Shown: positions 22,856 through 31,073 of the stretch, piece after piece
How the letters are laid out: every line of letters starts with the position of its first letter
How positions within the stretch are numbered: position 1 is the stretch's first letter
Source: Stenomitos rutilans HA7619-LM2
Lineage (GTDB): Bacteria > Cyanobacteriota > Cyanobacteriia > Leptolyngbyales > Leptolyngbyaceae
DNA: 44,049 bases
Assembly (NCBI GenBank): GCA_019358945.1
Contig: JAHHIE010000055.1
Span: 1 to 44,049, forward strand
Reading direction: 5' to 3'
Position numbers and translations under genes: made by a program
Notes under the pieces: model-generated
The model's input: only the letters and a program-made list of their open reading frames with translations
Told to the model about the DNA's origin: nothing
Databases searched by the model: none

Positions 22856-23042
22856 AAGCGAACCATGCCTGGTTCAAATAAGGGTACCACTTTTGGCAAA
22901 GACCCAAATGAAGCGTGCTGTTGGATACAGGGCTGATGCCTTTAAAACTCCGCAACCCGCGGCTTTCCAGACCTGATTCAAGGAAACACAAAGGCTGCCC
23001 AAGGATTGTGAATTAAATTTAGGATCGACAAATTACTTGAAG

Positions 23043-23070
23043 GTAAGGGCGAACGGCCGTTCACCCCTAC
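23043..23070. repeat. Degenerate 28-bp palindrome related to 1747-1774
   Basis: GTAAGGGCGAACGGCCGTTC followed by ACCCCTAC. It is palindromic except for two positions and shares the GTAAGGGCG...CGGCCG core of the perfect palindrome at 1747-1774. It lies in the 290-bp spacer upstream of the gene at 21443-22855. Confidence 0.75.
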
Positions 23071-23145
23071 GAGAAATACCGATGTGATTAACTTCTTGCA
23101 CCTTAGTTTCTGTAAAGCGAACGACAAGAGCTAAATTGCTACGTC

Positions 23146-23275
23146 TTAGGGCGCGTCATCAATTAAGCTCAAAAGCCTTGTGCATCAGTCTTACCGCGCC
23201 CGTCCTCACAGATAAGGCTAGGGGCTGGAACCCTTGCTGCCAGTTATGTGTACGAGTAATTGATGACAGCCTCTA
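23146..23275. mobile_element. 130-bp MITE-like element, copy C
   Basis: Same family as 3632-3762 and 20294-20422. Left end TTAGGGCGCGTCATCAATTA, right end (minus strand) CTAGAGGCTGTCATCAAT. The right end starts 5 bp after the TAA stop of the leftward PIN-like gene. Confidence 0.82.
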
Positions 23276-23280
23276 GCGCT

Positions 23281-24066
23281 TTAGGAGATTTTTGTTACGT
23301 CAGTCTCGTCGAGCGCTTGACTCACAAAGGGAAGTTGCTGCCAAAACCGATTAAAGCTGGGGGGATGAACAATGCGCCAGGCGGCCAGAGTCGCGATCGC
23401 CACGATTACCAGAGTCAGCAGATTATAAAAAATGTACGCAGGGCGAATTGTTCGCTGTGGTGAAAGCGGCTTCTTGCTTTGACTGCTTTGGCTTGGGGTT
23501 GATCGCATGGGTGGCCGCGTATCTGGCGTTTTGCTAACCGTCGGCGCGACTGCCCCAACCATAAGGCGCATAGCATGCAGTTGGTTTGCTACTACAGGCG
23601 GTTTCCGTGCCGTGCGGCTCCACTGCACCAACACAGTCAGCGGCATGCCACAGAGGTTGGGTGTGCCCAGCATGCGCAACCGTTGAATTAAGCCCTGATC
23701 GTTAGCAGCAACCACAACTAAATCGTCTGGACGATTACGCGCTAACCCATAGGCGGCTTGAGCCGTGGCGAGCGAGAGCCTGGTTTTTTTGCTCTGTGTG
23801 TGCCCTTCACTGGGTTTCAGAGCCGGGTGCTGTGCGATCGACGTGGTCGCTTTCCACCCGCTTTCTGGGAAGAACCGCACAAACTCCCGCGCTGTGCGTT
23901 CCTGGGCAGGCTCGATCGCGTGATTGCACAAGAGCTGGATCTCCTCCAGCACGGCTTTTGAGATAAAACATTCTCCAACCCGTGAAAACTCTTGCCAGTG
24001 CCTTACACCGCTCGACATAATCGCACTGAGGTCTAACAAAATGAGAAAGGACGGTAAAGCAGCCAT
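23281..24066 (-). CDS. PIN-like domain protein with C-terminal membrane helix
   Basis: A 261-residue protein. The N-terminal half looks PIN-like: LILLDLSAIMSS (first acidic position, Asp12), CFISKAVLEEIQLL (acidic Glu pair in the second motif), and PDDLVVVAANDQGLIQRLRM (third motif, Asp-Asp plus Asn-Asp). A Pro/Ser/Arg linker (about 185-215) follows, then one hydrophobic helix (FYNLLTLVIVAIATLAAW) and a short tail. PIN domains are usually Mg-dependent RNases; here the membrane anchor suggests an RNA-processing or inactive scaffold role at the membrane. No antitoxin-like partner is adjacent, so it is not a VapC of a toxin-antitoxin pair. PIN assignment by motif spacing, moderate certainty. Confidence 0.6.
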   Translation of the reverse strand: MAALPSFLILLDLSAIMSSGVRHWQEFSRVGECFISKAVLEEIQLLCNHAIEPAQERTAREFVRFFPESGWKATTSIAQHPALKPSEGHTQSKKTRLSLATAQAAYGLARNRPDDLVVVAANDQGLIQRLRMLGTPNLCGMPLTVLVQWSRTARKPPVVANQLHAMRLMVGAVAPTVSKTPDTRPPMRSTPSQSSQSKKPLSPQRTIRPAYIFYNLLTLVIVAIATLAAWRIVHPPSFNRFWQQLPFVSQALDETDVTKIS

Positions 24067-24246
24067 GACAGCACCATTAAGGCTAAATCAGGATTGATTC
24101 CAACATTGAATAGAAGATGAACTTAGAGGTAGATGCACTAGAAGTATGAAGCTGCGTAACGTTCGTTGCTGAAAGATTGAGAAATGATCCGAGCACAGCG
24201 CAGAAGCTTTACGGTATAGGTTTAGATTGCGTCCTAAAGGTGGTTT

Positions 24247-24570
24247 ATGAGCAACTTATCAAGATATCGGGTAGTCTGCACCCTTTCGTTTGGCGATATT
24301 TATGGTCAGATTATTGTTTGGTTGATTGTAATCTTTCTTAGCTTGGCTTCGGCATTGGCATTGATGGGAGCCAGTAAGCCAATCTATGCGATCTCTGTCG
24401 TTGGCTTAATTTTAGTACTAACCGTACCCTTCTTGCTCTTCGCCTTTGTGACAACCTTGTTGAATCACATTGAGTTGATGTCAATTGACCCAGCAACTGT
24501 CAGTCGGAATGTAACGCCTACATCAACAGCGAGTGTGCCCAACCAACGCCCAGCACAGGCGGCGGGATGA
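24247..24570 (+). CDS. Small two-helix membrane protein
   Basis: A 107-residue protein with two hydrophobic helices (residues 18-38, IIVWLIVIFLSLASALALMG; 45-70, ISVVGLILVLTVPFLLFAFV) and a Thr/Ser/Pro-rich cytosolic or periplasmic tail. AAGGTGG lies 6 nt upstream of the ATG. It resembles small conserved cyanobacterial membrane proteins; no named family recognised. It stands alone between divergent and repeat-rich spacers. Confidence 0.6.
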   Translation: MSNLSRYRVVCTLSFGDIYGQIIVWLIVIFLSLASALALMGASKPIYAISVVGLILVLTVPFLLFAFVTTLLNHIELMSIDPATVSRNVTPTSTASVPNQRPAQAAG

Positions 24571-24700
24571 GGTGTAAGGAGTGATGGATGAGTGGTGAGC
24601 AAGGAGCAGAGGGAAAGAAGTTTTGAGTTTTAGCCTCTAGCCTTATGCCGCCTGCCGTTCTACTCCTCCCTCCTCACTTTTCTAAAGAAGTTCCTTGTCT
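24571..24700. repeat. Spacer repeats upstream of sdhA
   Basis: Contains GGTGTAAGGAGTGATGGATG, AAGTTTTGAGTTTTAGCC and TCTAGCCTTATGCCGCCTGC, units shared with other spacers of the window. An in-frame ATG at 24645 would start inside these repeats; the sdhA start at 24765 is therefore preferred. Confidence 0.6.
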
Positions 24701-24764
24701 TTTGGCAGGGAACTTTTTATTTTGGCAGGATAGATGGAGTTATTTCGGATGGCGATCGCACAGC

Positions 24765-26492
24765 ATGATTGAGCATGACGTAATCATTGTGGGTGGTGGA
24801 TTGGCGGGATCACGAGCCGCCCTGGAAATTATTCGCACCGATCCCACCTTGAATGTGGCAGTAGTGGCGAAGACGCACCCCATTCGATCGCACTCAGTCG
24901 CCGCTCAGGGTGGTATTGCAGCATCCCTCAAGAATGTGGACTCTACCGACAGTTGGGAAGCGCATGCGTTTGATACGGTCAAAGGGGCTGATTACCTTGC
25001 CGATCAGGATGCGGTAGAGCTTCTCACCCGTGAGGCACCTGATGTGGTCATTGATCTGGAGCACATGGGCGTGCTGTTTTCGCGCCTGCCCGATGGACGC
25101 ATTGCCCAACGTGCGTTTGGTGGACATGCCCACAATCGCACCTGCTATGCGGCTGATAAAACGGGCCATGCCATTTTGCATGAACTGGTCTGCAATTTGC
25201 TGAGTCGCGGTGTCACTATTTATGACGAATGGTACGTGCTGCGACTGCTTTTGGAAGAGGGTCAGGCGAAAGGTGTAGTGATGTATCGCATTGAGGATGG
25301 TCAGTTGGCGATCGTCCGTGCGAAAGCCGTCATGTTCGCTACAGGCGGCTATGGGCGAGTCTACAACACCACCTCCAACGATTACGCCTCTACAGGGGAC
25401 GGACTTTCCATGACGGCACTGGTCGGCTTGCCGTTGGAAGACATTGAGTTTGTGCAGTTTCACCCAACGGGCCTCTATCCAGTCGGGGTGCTGATTTCAG
25501 AAGCAGTGCGGGGAGAAGGGGCTTATCTGATTAACAGTGACGGGCGGCGGTTTATGGAAGATTACGCCCCCAGCCGCATGGAACTGGCTCCGCGTGACAT
25601 TACCTCCAGAGCCATCACCCGCGAGATTCGTGCAGGACGAGGGGTGCATCCCGATGGCACCGCTGGTGGCCCCTGTGTGTATCTGGATTTGCGCCACATG
25701 GGGCGAGAAAAGATTATGAGCCGTGTCCCTTTTTGTTGGGAAGAAGCACATCGACTGGTGAATGTAGATGCCGTGACCCAACCAATGCCCATTCGCCCTA
25801 CCGTGCATTATTCAATGGGCGGCATTCCAGTCAATACAGATGGACAGGTGCGGCGTAGTGCCGATGAACTAGTGGATGGCTTTTTTGCGGCAGGGGAAGC
25901 GGCCTGTGTGTCTGTGCATGGGGCGAATCGCCTGGGCAGTAATTCGCTGCTGGAATGCGTGGTGTATGGACGACGCACGGGGGCCGCGATCGCCCAGTAC
26001 GTTCAGAACCGCAAACTGCCTGAGGTGGATGAAGCCCGCTATCTCAATGAGAGTCGGAGCCAAATTCAAGCCTTGCTCGACCAACCGGGGCAGTATCGCC
26101 TGGCAGAAATTCGGCAGGCGTATCAAGATTGCATGACCGACCATTGCGGTGTGTTCCGTACCGAAGCCGTAATGCGCGAGGGCCTGACGAAGCTGAAAGA
26201 CATTCAACAGCGCTATAGCCAGGTGCGTCTGGATGACAAGGGCAAGCTTTGGAATACCGAAATTACCGAAGCGCTGGAACTCCGTAACCTGATGATTGTG
26301 GGTGAGATGATTCTGACCTCTGCTCTAAACCGTCAGGAAAGCCGTGGCTCTCATTCGCGCGAAGACTACCCCGATCGCGATGATGCCAATTTTCTCAAGC
26401 ACACGCTGACGTATTATTCTCCTGCTGGCATTGATATTAGCTATAAGCCGGTGGTGATCACTCTATTTCAACCCCAGGAACGAAAATATTAG
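24765..26492 (+). CDS. sdhA: Succinate dehydrogenase / fumarate reductase flavoprotein subunit
   Basis: A 575-residue flavoprotein. FAD-binding [15 protein letters not shown] (residues 6-20); His43 in [14 protein letters not shown] is the position of covalent FAD attachment. Catalytic blocks are [57 protein letters not shown] and [11 protein letters not shown], followed by [13 protein letters not shown]. It oxidises succinate and feeds electrons through SdhB to plastoquinone. Start at 24765 because the 40 residues before it are repeat-encoded. The iron-sulfur and membrane subunits are not adjacent, which is usual in cyanobacteria, where sdhA and sdhB are scattered. Confidence 0.93.
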   Translation: MIEHDVIIVGGGLAGSRAALEIIRTDPTLNVAVVAKTHPIRSHSVAAQGGIAASLKNVDSTDSWEAHAFDTVKGADYLADQDAVELLTREAPDVVIDLEHMGVLFSRLPDGRIAQRAFGGHAHNRTCYAADKTGHAILHELVCNLLSRGVTIYDEWYVLRLLLEEGQAKGVVMYRIEDGQLAIVRAKAVMFATGGYGRVYNTTSNDYASTGDGLSMTALVGLPLEDIEFVQFHPTGLYPVGVLISEAVRGEGAYLINSDGRRFMEDYAPSRMELAPRDITSRAITREIRAGRGVHPDGTAGGPCVYLDLRHMGREKIMSRVPFCWEEAHRLVNVDAVTQPMPIRPTVHYSMGGIPVNTDGQVRRSADELVDGFFAAGEAACVSVHGANRLGSNSLLECVVYGRRTGAAIAQYVQNRKLPEVDEARYLNESRSQIQALLDQPGQYRLAEIRQAYQDCMTDHCGVFRTEAVMREGLTKLKDIQQRYSQVRLDDKGKLWNTEITEALELRNLMIVGEMILTSALNRQESRGSHSREDYPDRDDANFLKHTLTYYSPAGIDISYKPVVITLFQPQERKY

Positions 26493-26689
26493 GTTTAAGT
26501 GCCTATCTCTCTCTTAGGTCGAATGCCAAAGAACATTTACTGAATTTAGGGTAGGGCAAGTTTGTCTGACTGCAACTCTTGCTCTTTGCTTCTAGATGAT
26601 TTTTCAGTGGTGCTGATCGTTCTTTTCCGCAAGATGTGCTTACACAGCGTCTAGCAGAATGTCGTGCTGAGGGAAATTTGTTCTAGTGA

Positions 26690-28417
26690 GTGAGCCGCAA
26701 GTGTAAGACATCGCGTTGTCATCACTCGTTGCTTAGACCTCTCATGACATGGCTTTTGCGCTCTCAGTGGTTGAGGTATGCCGTTAGTGCGTTGACCGTT
26801 TCCATCGCCTTACTGGTGACACAACTCTTCAACAGTTGGGCGATCGCATCTCCCATTTCGCTACTGGTATGCCTGATTGCGGTGCTGATTAGTGCCTGGT
26901 ACAGCGGTATTGGGGCTGGATTGACTGCGACAGGCCTGTCGGCTTTGTTTTACAGCTACTGCGCGGTGCAATCCGTAGAGTCGCTCGCGAGTATGACAGA
27001 CAATTCGGTTGCTTTGGGTCTATTCAGCGTGAGCGGCACCTTGACCAGCTTACTGTGCGGCAAACTTCAGGATACAACCCAGCACCTTGAAGGACGAGAA
27101 CGCAACGCGATTCAGCAATCAAAACTGTATCAGCGAGCGCAGGAATTTAACACCAGCTTGGAGCGAGAAGTTCAACGGCGCACGGCTCAACTACAGTTGG
27201 CATCGGATTTTGAAGCAGCACTCAAACGGATCACGGATAAGGTGCGCGATAGCCTCGATGAAGCCCAGATTCTGCAAACGGTGGTGCAGGAGCTGGGTAC
27301 CAGTATGGGGGTCAATAGCTGTAACGCTGGACTCTACGATTTGAATGCAGGCACCTCCACGATCGCCTATGAATACAACCCCTCGATCCTGTCCTTTCAA
27401 GGTCAGGTGATTCAGATGTCGGACTGCCCAGAACTTTATGCCCAACTGTTGACCGGGCAATATTGCCAGTTTTGCCCCTTGCACATCAGCCCGATGCGAG
27501 GACGAGTCGCCATTCTTGCATGCCCCATTGAAGACCATCAGGAAGTATTAGGCGACCTGTGGCTGATTATCGATCGTGATTATGGCTTCAAAGACGTGGA
27601 TCTGCGGTTAGCGCAGCAAGTAGCGACCCAGTGTGCCATTACCGTCCGTCAGGCCAGACTCTATCGCGCGGCTCAGATGCAGGTTGCCGAATTAGAGAAG
27701 CTCAACCAGCTCAAAGACGACTTTTTGAGTACCGTTTCCCATGAACTGCGCACGCCCGTATCAAACATGAAAATGTCGATTCGCATGCTGGAGCTAACGC
27801 TAGCGCAACGCAATCCAAACGGACACGCAGACTCTAAACCCGCCCAGTATTTACAGATCTTACGAGACGAGTGCGATCGCGAAATTAAACTCATTAATGA
27901 TCTGCTGGATTTGCAGCGCCTGGAAGCAGGGTCACATCTTGTCGAATGTGAAATACTTTGGTTGCAGCACTGGCTACCCTCGATCGTTGCCCGCTTTCAA
28001 GAACGTGCGCAGAATCGACAACAGACATTGCAAATGTCGCTCATGCCCGATCTGCCTGCTTTGTGGGTTGACTCGGTGAGTCTGGAGCGCATTCTCACCG
28101 AACTATTGAACAATGCCTGTAAGTACACTCCCCCTAGTGAAACCATTACGGTCACTGGCAGTCGGACGTCTGGCGGGGTGCAATTGCAGGTCGGGAACAC
28201 GGGCATTGAACTGACACCCGACGAATTGAGCCATATTTTTGATAAGTTTTATCGGGTGGTGGGCAGCGATCGCTGGAAACAAGGTGGCACTGGGCTAGGG
28301 CTGACCCTGGTGCAGAAGTTAGCTGCCCAAATGGGCATGGATCTTCACGTCGAGAGTGCCGCTAACCAAACAGCCTTTACCCTCGTTCTGCCAGATTCAA
28401 TCCTTGATCCCCAATAG
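26690..28417 (+). CDS. Membrane sensor histidine kinase with GAF domain
   Basis: A 575-residue kinase. Residues about 28-125 hold four helices of the DUF4118 (KdpD-type) membrane sensor (YAVSALTVSIALLVTQLF; SGIGAGLTATGLSALFY). A coiled segment (130-168) leads to a GAF domain at about 172-325. The HisKA domain follows with the phospho-acceptor His351 in FLSTVSHELRTPVSN. ATPase motifs are ELLNNACKYTPP (N box), IFDKFYRV (F box) and GGTGLGLTLVQKL (G box). It phosphorylates a response regulator that is not adjacent (orphan kinase). The start is GTG at 26690 or ATG at 26744 (MTWLLRS); the latter is 18 residues shorter. Confidence 0.9.
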   Translation: MSRKCKTSRCHHSLLRPLMTWLLRSQWLRYAVSALTVSIALLVTQLFNSWAIASPISLLVCLIAVLISAWYSGIGAGLTATGLSALFYSYCAVQSVESLASMTDNSVALGLFSVSGTLTSLLCGKLQDTTQHLEGRERNAIQQSKLYQRAQEFNTSLEREVQRRTAQLQLASDFEAALKRITDKVRDSLDEAQILQTVVQELGTSMGVNSCNAGLYDLNAGTSTIAYEYNPSILSFQGQVIQMSDCPELYAQLLTGQYCQFCPLHISPMRGRVAILACPIEDHQEVLGDLWLIIDRDYGFKDVDLRLAQQVATQCAITVRQARLYRAAQMQVAELEKLNQLKDDFLSTVSHELRTPVSNMKMSIRMLELTLAQRNPNGHADSKPAQYLQILRDECDREIKLINDLLDLQRLEAGSHLVECEILWLQHWLPSIVARFQERAQNRQQTLQMSLMPDLPALWVDSVSLERILTELLNNACKYTPPSETITVTGSRTSGGVQLQVGNTGIELTPDELSHIFDKFYRVVGSDRWKQGGTGLGLTLVQKLAAQMGMDLHVESAANQTAFTLVLPDSILDPQ

Positions 28418-28710
28418 GCTTTGGTTGCCCACGTCACTGATCACTCCGTGCAACCACTGGACTAAAGCATGGATGCTCAAGCTCTGACCCGCTACCTTTA
28501 CCCCTCCGAACAACGGGTAGTGGTGTGTGTCGATCGAACGGCATTTTAATCCCGGCCTCCAAACCCAGAATAACGGCCTTCAACCGCAGGACAGATGGTG
28601 CTGGCGTGGGTTCCTCCAGTTGGGTGAACCAGCTAGAGGAGGTAAGGTCGCCTCAACCCGATTAAACTTCTGCTAGAACAACGCGATCGCTGCCATCGCT
28701 GGAGGGTAAG
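28418..28710. other. Spacer with a possible transposase scrap
   Basis: Nothing certain. A 26-codon frame at 28469-28549 reads YLYPSEQRVVVCVDRTAF, which resembles the DRT(E)W-type catalytic region of some DDE transposases, but it is too short to place. The rest (28550-28700) is GC-rich without clear repeats. Confidence 0.3.
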
Positions 28711-28848
28711 ATGCTAAACAAACTACTCCGAGCCGCTGCCATCACTGTTTTGCTTAGCGTTTTGATGCACGAAGGTGTTTTCACCACTCACCGCCCCATA
28801 AATGACCAGTCCTTCCCTCAAGCGGCCCTACCGTTAGAACGACGCTGA
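28711..28848 (+). CDS. Small secreted or membrane peptide, 45 residues
   Basis: ATG at 28711 is preceded by a strong GGAGG site 6 nt upstream. The product starts MLNKLLRAAAITVLLSVLMH, a basic start followed by a hydrophobic stretch as in a signal peptide, then a polar 25-residue tail (GVFTTHRPINDQSFPQAALP) ending in LERR. It is too short for most gene callers. The good ribosome site and signal-like start support it; no family recognised. Confidence 0.5.
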   Translation: MLNKLLRAAAITVLLSVLMHEGVFTTHRPINDQSFPQAALPLERR

Positions 28849-28940
28849 TGCAGAATGGTGGGTGCTAGGGCTGAGTTGGAGTGAGAGATCAAGCGTCAGA
28901 ACTCAGGAGCCAGCATCAATGTTTATCACTGGATGAAGCA

Positions 28941-29315
28941 ATGGCTTTGATCTTGCACATTACAAGCCGATCACACTGGCAGAAAGCACAGCAGTACGGC
29001 GTGTATCTCGCTGGTTCGCTAGAAATAGAAGGCTTTATCCATTGTTCGACTCCCGCACAAGTGGTAGCGACCGCAAATCGGTTTTTTCGTGGTCAGGCGG
29101 GACTGGTTCTGTTGTGCATTGAGAGCGATCGTGTTCAGTCTGAAATTCGCTATGAAGCAGTAAATGGCGAATTATTTCCCCATCTTTACGGTGCGCTCAA
29201 TCTGGATGCTGTGACGCAGGCGATCGACTTTGAGCCGAATGCCGATGGCAACTTTACACTACCGTCAGTATTGCAGAGAATTTTGCAAGAATTGGGTGAG
29301 GATATCAATCTGTAG
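28941..29315 (+). CDS. DUF952 family protein
   Basis: A 124-residue cytosolic protein with the DUF952 pattern: LILHITSRSHWQKAQQYGVY, then GFIHCSTPAQVVATANRFF, LLCIESDRVQSEIRYE and LFPHLYGALNLDAV. DUF952 is distantly related to ADP-ribosyl-transferase-like folds and has no proven activity. ATG at 28941 is preceded by GGATGAAG; a GTG at 28881 would add 20 poorly conserved residues. It is followed after 16 nt by the broken VapBC pair. Confidence 0.85.
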   Translation: MALILHITSRSHWQKAQQYGVYLAGSLEIEGFIHCSTPAQVVATANRFFRGQAGLVLLCIESDRVQSEIRYEAVNGELFPHLYGALNLDAVTQAIDFEPNADGNFTLPSVLQRILQELGEDINL

Positions 29316-29331
29316 GAACTGAGGGATAACT

Positions 29332-29547
29332 ATGCACAGCATCACACTAAAATCTCATATCGGCAGTGATGGTCTTTTGCAGGTTCATCTACCTGAAATA
29401 AGGGATACAGAGATTTAGGTGATTATTGTCTATCAAGCTAGCTTGCCCAAAGATGTTAAAGCGGTAGATCTTTCACAGTTTTACGGCTGCATTCAGGATG
29501 ACTCATTCTTCAGACACTTTCAACCTGAACGTGAACCTCTGGAATGA
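29332..29547 (+). pseudogene. Antitoxin gene of a VapBC pair, with in-frame amber codon
   Basis: The frame starts at ATG 29332 (HSITLKSHIGSDGLLQVHLP), hits TAG at 29416-29418, then continues VIIVYQASLPKD to FFRHFQPEREPLE and a TGA that overlaps the vapC ATG (ATGA at 29544-29547). The N-terminal half has the pattern of cyanobacterial VapB-type antitoxins. One GAG to TAG change would account for the stop. Reinitiation at the GTG following the stop could give a C-terminal toxin-binding peptide. Confidence 0.7.
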
Positions 29548-29951
29548 ACTATTTGCTTGATACCAATGCCTGCATCATCTACCTAAAAGGCAGAAATTTG
29601 AGTTTGAAGCAGAGGCTTGAGGCGATTCCGAATCAAGAGATCGCTGTGTGTTCGATCGTCAAAGCGGAACTTTGCTTTGGTGCCATGAAAAGTGCTGATC
29701 CAGAACACAACCTTACTTTACAGCACACATTCTTGGCGCAATTTGTCTCGCTGCCTTTTGACGATCTTGTGGCTACAACGTTTGGGGTAATCCGGGCACA
29801 GTTAGAAACTAACGGAACACCGATTGGAGCTTATGATTTGCTCATTGCCGCGATCGCTCTGGCAAATAATCTCACCCTAATCACCCACAACACGTGAGAG
29901 TTTGGACGGGTAGATGGATTGCAGGTTGAGGATTGGGAGGCTGGGGTGTAA
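29544..29951 (+). pseudogene. VapC-type PIN toxin gene truncated by in-frame TGA
   Basis: The PIN domain reads MNYLLDTNACIIYL (Asp6), IVKAELCFGAM (Glu42), GAYDLLIAAIAL (Asp98) and LTLITHNT at residue 117, where TGA (29895-29897) interrupts it. The same frame continues EFGRVDGLQVEDWE to a TAA at 29949-29951, the normal VapC end (HNTREFGRV...EDWE), so a CGA to TGA change is the likely lesion. VapC toxins are RNases that cut tRNA or rRNA. The three acidic active-site residues precede the stop, so some activity could remain, but the last strand and helix are lost. It overlaps the antitoxin frame by 4 nt. Confidence 0.75.
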
Positions 29952-30264
29952 GTGTTCTTCAACCTCACCAGTGGATAAAAACGACTGACAAAGAGAAATC
30001 GGAGTTCTGTCAGGAATTACTGTTATGGTCTCAGAAACTCACAAATTAAAGTTGACAGACTACTAGCTCCATCATTAACGTGTTTAGCGTAGCGCTAGCC
30101 ATCGGAAGTGCGCGATCGCGAATCTGCATAATTACTGCCTCAATCGTTTCAGTGCTTGTTGAGTGCCCTTTTCAAAAGCGCGAATCTCAGTTTCCCAATG
30201 CTTAATCAAGCCTTCATCGTGGGAACGATCGCCAGCCTTCCGTCTGCTGGTTGCTGTAAAAATG
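29952..30264. other. Spacer downstream of VapC remnant
   Basis: No gene can be supported. A leftward stretch at 30132-30262 reads HDEGLIKHWETEIRAFEKGT, which looks protein-like, but its only start lies within the tRNA gene, so it may be a relic. HIP1-like sites are present at 30113 (GCGATCGCG). Confidence 0.4.
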
Positions 30265-30294
30265 AAAAAACCAGGTTCCTTAGCGAAACCTGGT
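30265..30294 (-). terminator. Rho-independent terminator of tRNA-Leu
   Basis: On the minus strand ACCAGGTT, a 9-nt loop, and AACCTGGT form an 8-bp stem followed by six T residues (plus-strand A run 30265-30270). It lies 12 nt after the 3' end of the tRNA-Leu gene, the expected place for its terminator. Confidence 0.88.
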
Positions 30295-30483
30295 ATCGAT
30301 CTAAATGGGGGCAGAGGGACTTGAACCCTCACGACCTTGCAGTCAACGGATTTTCATCCTCTTGCAACTTTCGCTGCTGCCAGCAAGATTTATCTACTGG
30401 TTTTGAGAATTGGACTCTCCCTTTACCCTCGACTACACGTTAGGGTAGCTCCCGTCGAGTCTCTGCACCTTCCGAGACAAGAA

Positions 30484-30511
30484 GTTTTGAGTTTTGAGTT
30501 TTGAGTTTTGA
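30484..30511. repeat. Four tandem GTTTTGA heptamers inside the tRNA intron
   Basis: Perfect 7-bp tandem, four units. The same unit appears singly or in short runs in spacers at 14780, 24618, 32570 and 32633, so the intron array belongs to the genome-wide spacer-repeat family. Confidence 0.9.
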
Positions 30512-30656
30512 GTGAAAGAAGCAGCTCAAAGCACAGAACCTTGGACTCAGCGCTATCATTTCGTCGGCTTGGCTCAGGATTGCCGTGTTGGGATAGGGTG
30601 TGGGGTTTAGGGTGTGGGGTGTGGGGCAAACTCGTTTAGACTTCATGCTAAACGCT

Positions 30657-30691
30657 ATCCCTCATCCCTCATCCCTCATCCCTCATCCCTA
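30657..30691. repeat. Five tandem ATCCCTC heptamers inside the tRNA intron
   Basis: Four perfect units and one with a final A. On the RNA strand they read GAGGGAT and lie in the P5 arm, opposite CACACCCCACACCC-type sequence (30590-30627) with which they can pair to build a long stem. Confidence 0.9.
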
Positions 30692-30790
30692 ATTTAGGTT
30701 TCCCTGAGTTTGAGAGCGGTCACTTGATCGATTTCTCCATCAAGGCTCAGTTATCTAAGTCCGTTGCGTCTACCATTCCGCCATGCCCCC

Positions 30791-31073
30791 TTGTTGGCAT
30801 CACACCTCCATTTGTTTATTCCAACATCAATGGGGGCTTTTATGCAACTAAGCGATCAACGATGTACCGAAAACACGATCGCTCTAAGTCTTTCTGTTAA
30901 GCATCCAGGCGATTTCAAGAGAATGTGAAAGTCCGACCAATGTCCTTACTGTCCGCCTGAAATGAGGACATTGGTAGGATAGTCTTTCTCCAGACCGTTC
31001 GGTACGGTTTAGTAGGGTCGCTAACGGCTTGTGGTGATGGCTACCTGATTCTACAAAAGGCGGATCTCTGCAA
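30791..31073. other. Divergent spacer with a perfect 11-bp hairpin
   Basis: Holds the leftward tRNA promoter and the rightward promoter of the gene at 31074. The hairpin ACCAATGTCCT/AGGACATTGGT at 30936-30975 (18-nt loop) has no following T run, so a regulatory or processing role is more likely than termination. Confidence 0.45.
30936..30975. promoter_or_regulatory. 11-bp inverted repeat in 5' region of secreted-protein gene
   Basis: Left arm 30936-30946, right arm 30965-30975, perfectly complementary, loop 18 nt. It lies about 100 bp upstream of the start at 31074. No U tract follows on either strand. It may be an operator for a dimeric regulator or an RNA structure in the leader. Confidence 0.5.

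Larger units (their letters stand above)
30355..30756 (-). ncRNA. Self-splicing group I intron, 402 nt, with heptanucleotide expansions
   Basis: Conserved core elements of the cyanobacterial tRNA-Leu intron are visible in order on the minus strand: ACTGAGCCTTGATGGAGAAA near the 5' end, TCAGGGAAACCTAAAT, GGCAATCCTGAGCCAAG (P4/P6 region), GCAGAGACTCGACGGGAGCT with ACCCTAACG (P7, G-binding site), AGAGTCCAATTCTCAAAACC, and a terminal G before exon 2. The intron is well above the usual size of about 250-330 nt. The extra length is two heptanucleotide arrays: five ATCCCTC-type units (30657-30691, P5 region) and four GTTTTGA units (30484-30511, peripheral P6/P8-side loop). Confidence 0.92.
30306..30790 (-). 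tRNA. tRNA-Leu(UAA) interrupted by a group I intron
   Basis: Exon 1 (30757-30790) begins GGGGGCATGGCGGAATGG and ends GGACTT, the anticodon-stem 5' strand plus U34. Exon 2 (30306-30354) begins AAAATCCGTTGAC and ends GAGGGTTCAAGTCCCTC-TGCCCCCA, the T arm and acceptor 3' strand. Acceptor pairing GGGGGCA/TGCCCCC is complete. Joined, they give anticodon UAA with the intron between U34 and A35, the position conserved in cyanobacteria and plastids. Discriminator A is encoded; CCA is not. A terminator follows. Confidence 0.95.

Noticed and set aside
28469..28549. 26-codon frame resembling a DDE transposase scrap
   Set aside because: The matching stretch (YPSEQRVVVCVDRT) is too short to assign a family, and no inverted repeats flank it.
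30132..30332. 66-codon leftward frame ending HDEGLIKHWETEIRAFEKGT
   Set aside because: The only start lies in the tRNA-Leu 3' exon and the frame crosses the tRNA terminator. The last 35 codons look protein-like, so a relic is possible, but nothing supports a living gene.
30423..30646. Two 68-codon frames within the tRNA-Leu region
   Set aside because: They are encoded by the group I intron and its heptanucleotide repeats.
30484..30691. Possible CRISPR array from regular short repeats
   Set aside because: The repeats are 7-bp direct tandems without spacers and lie inside the tRNA intron; there are no cas genes in the window.
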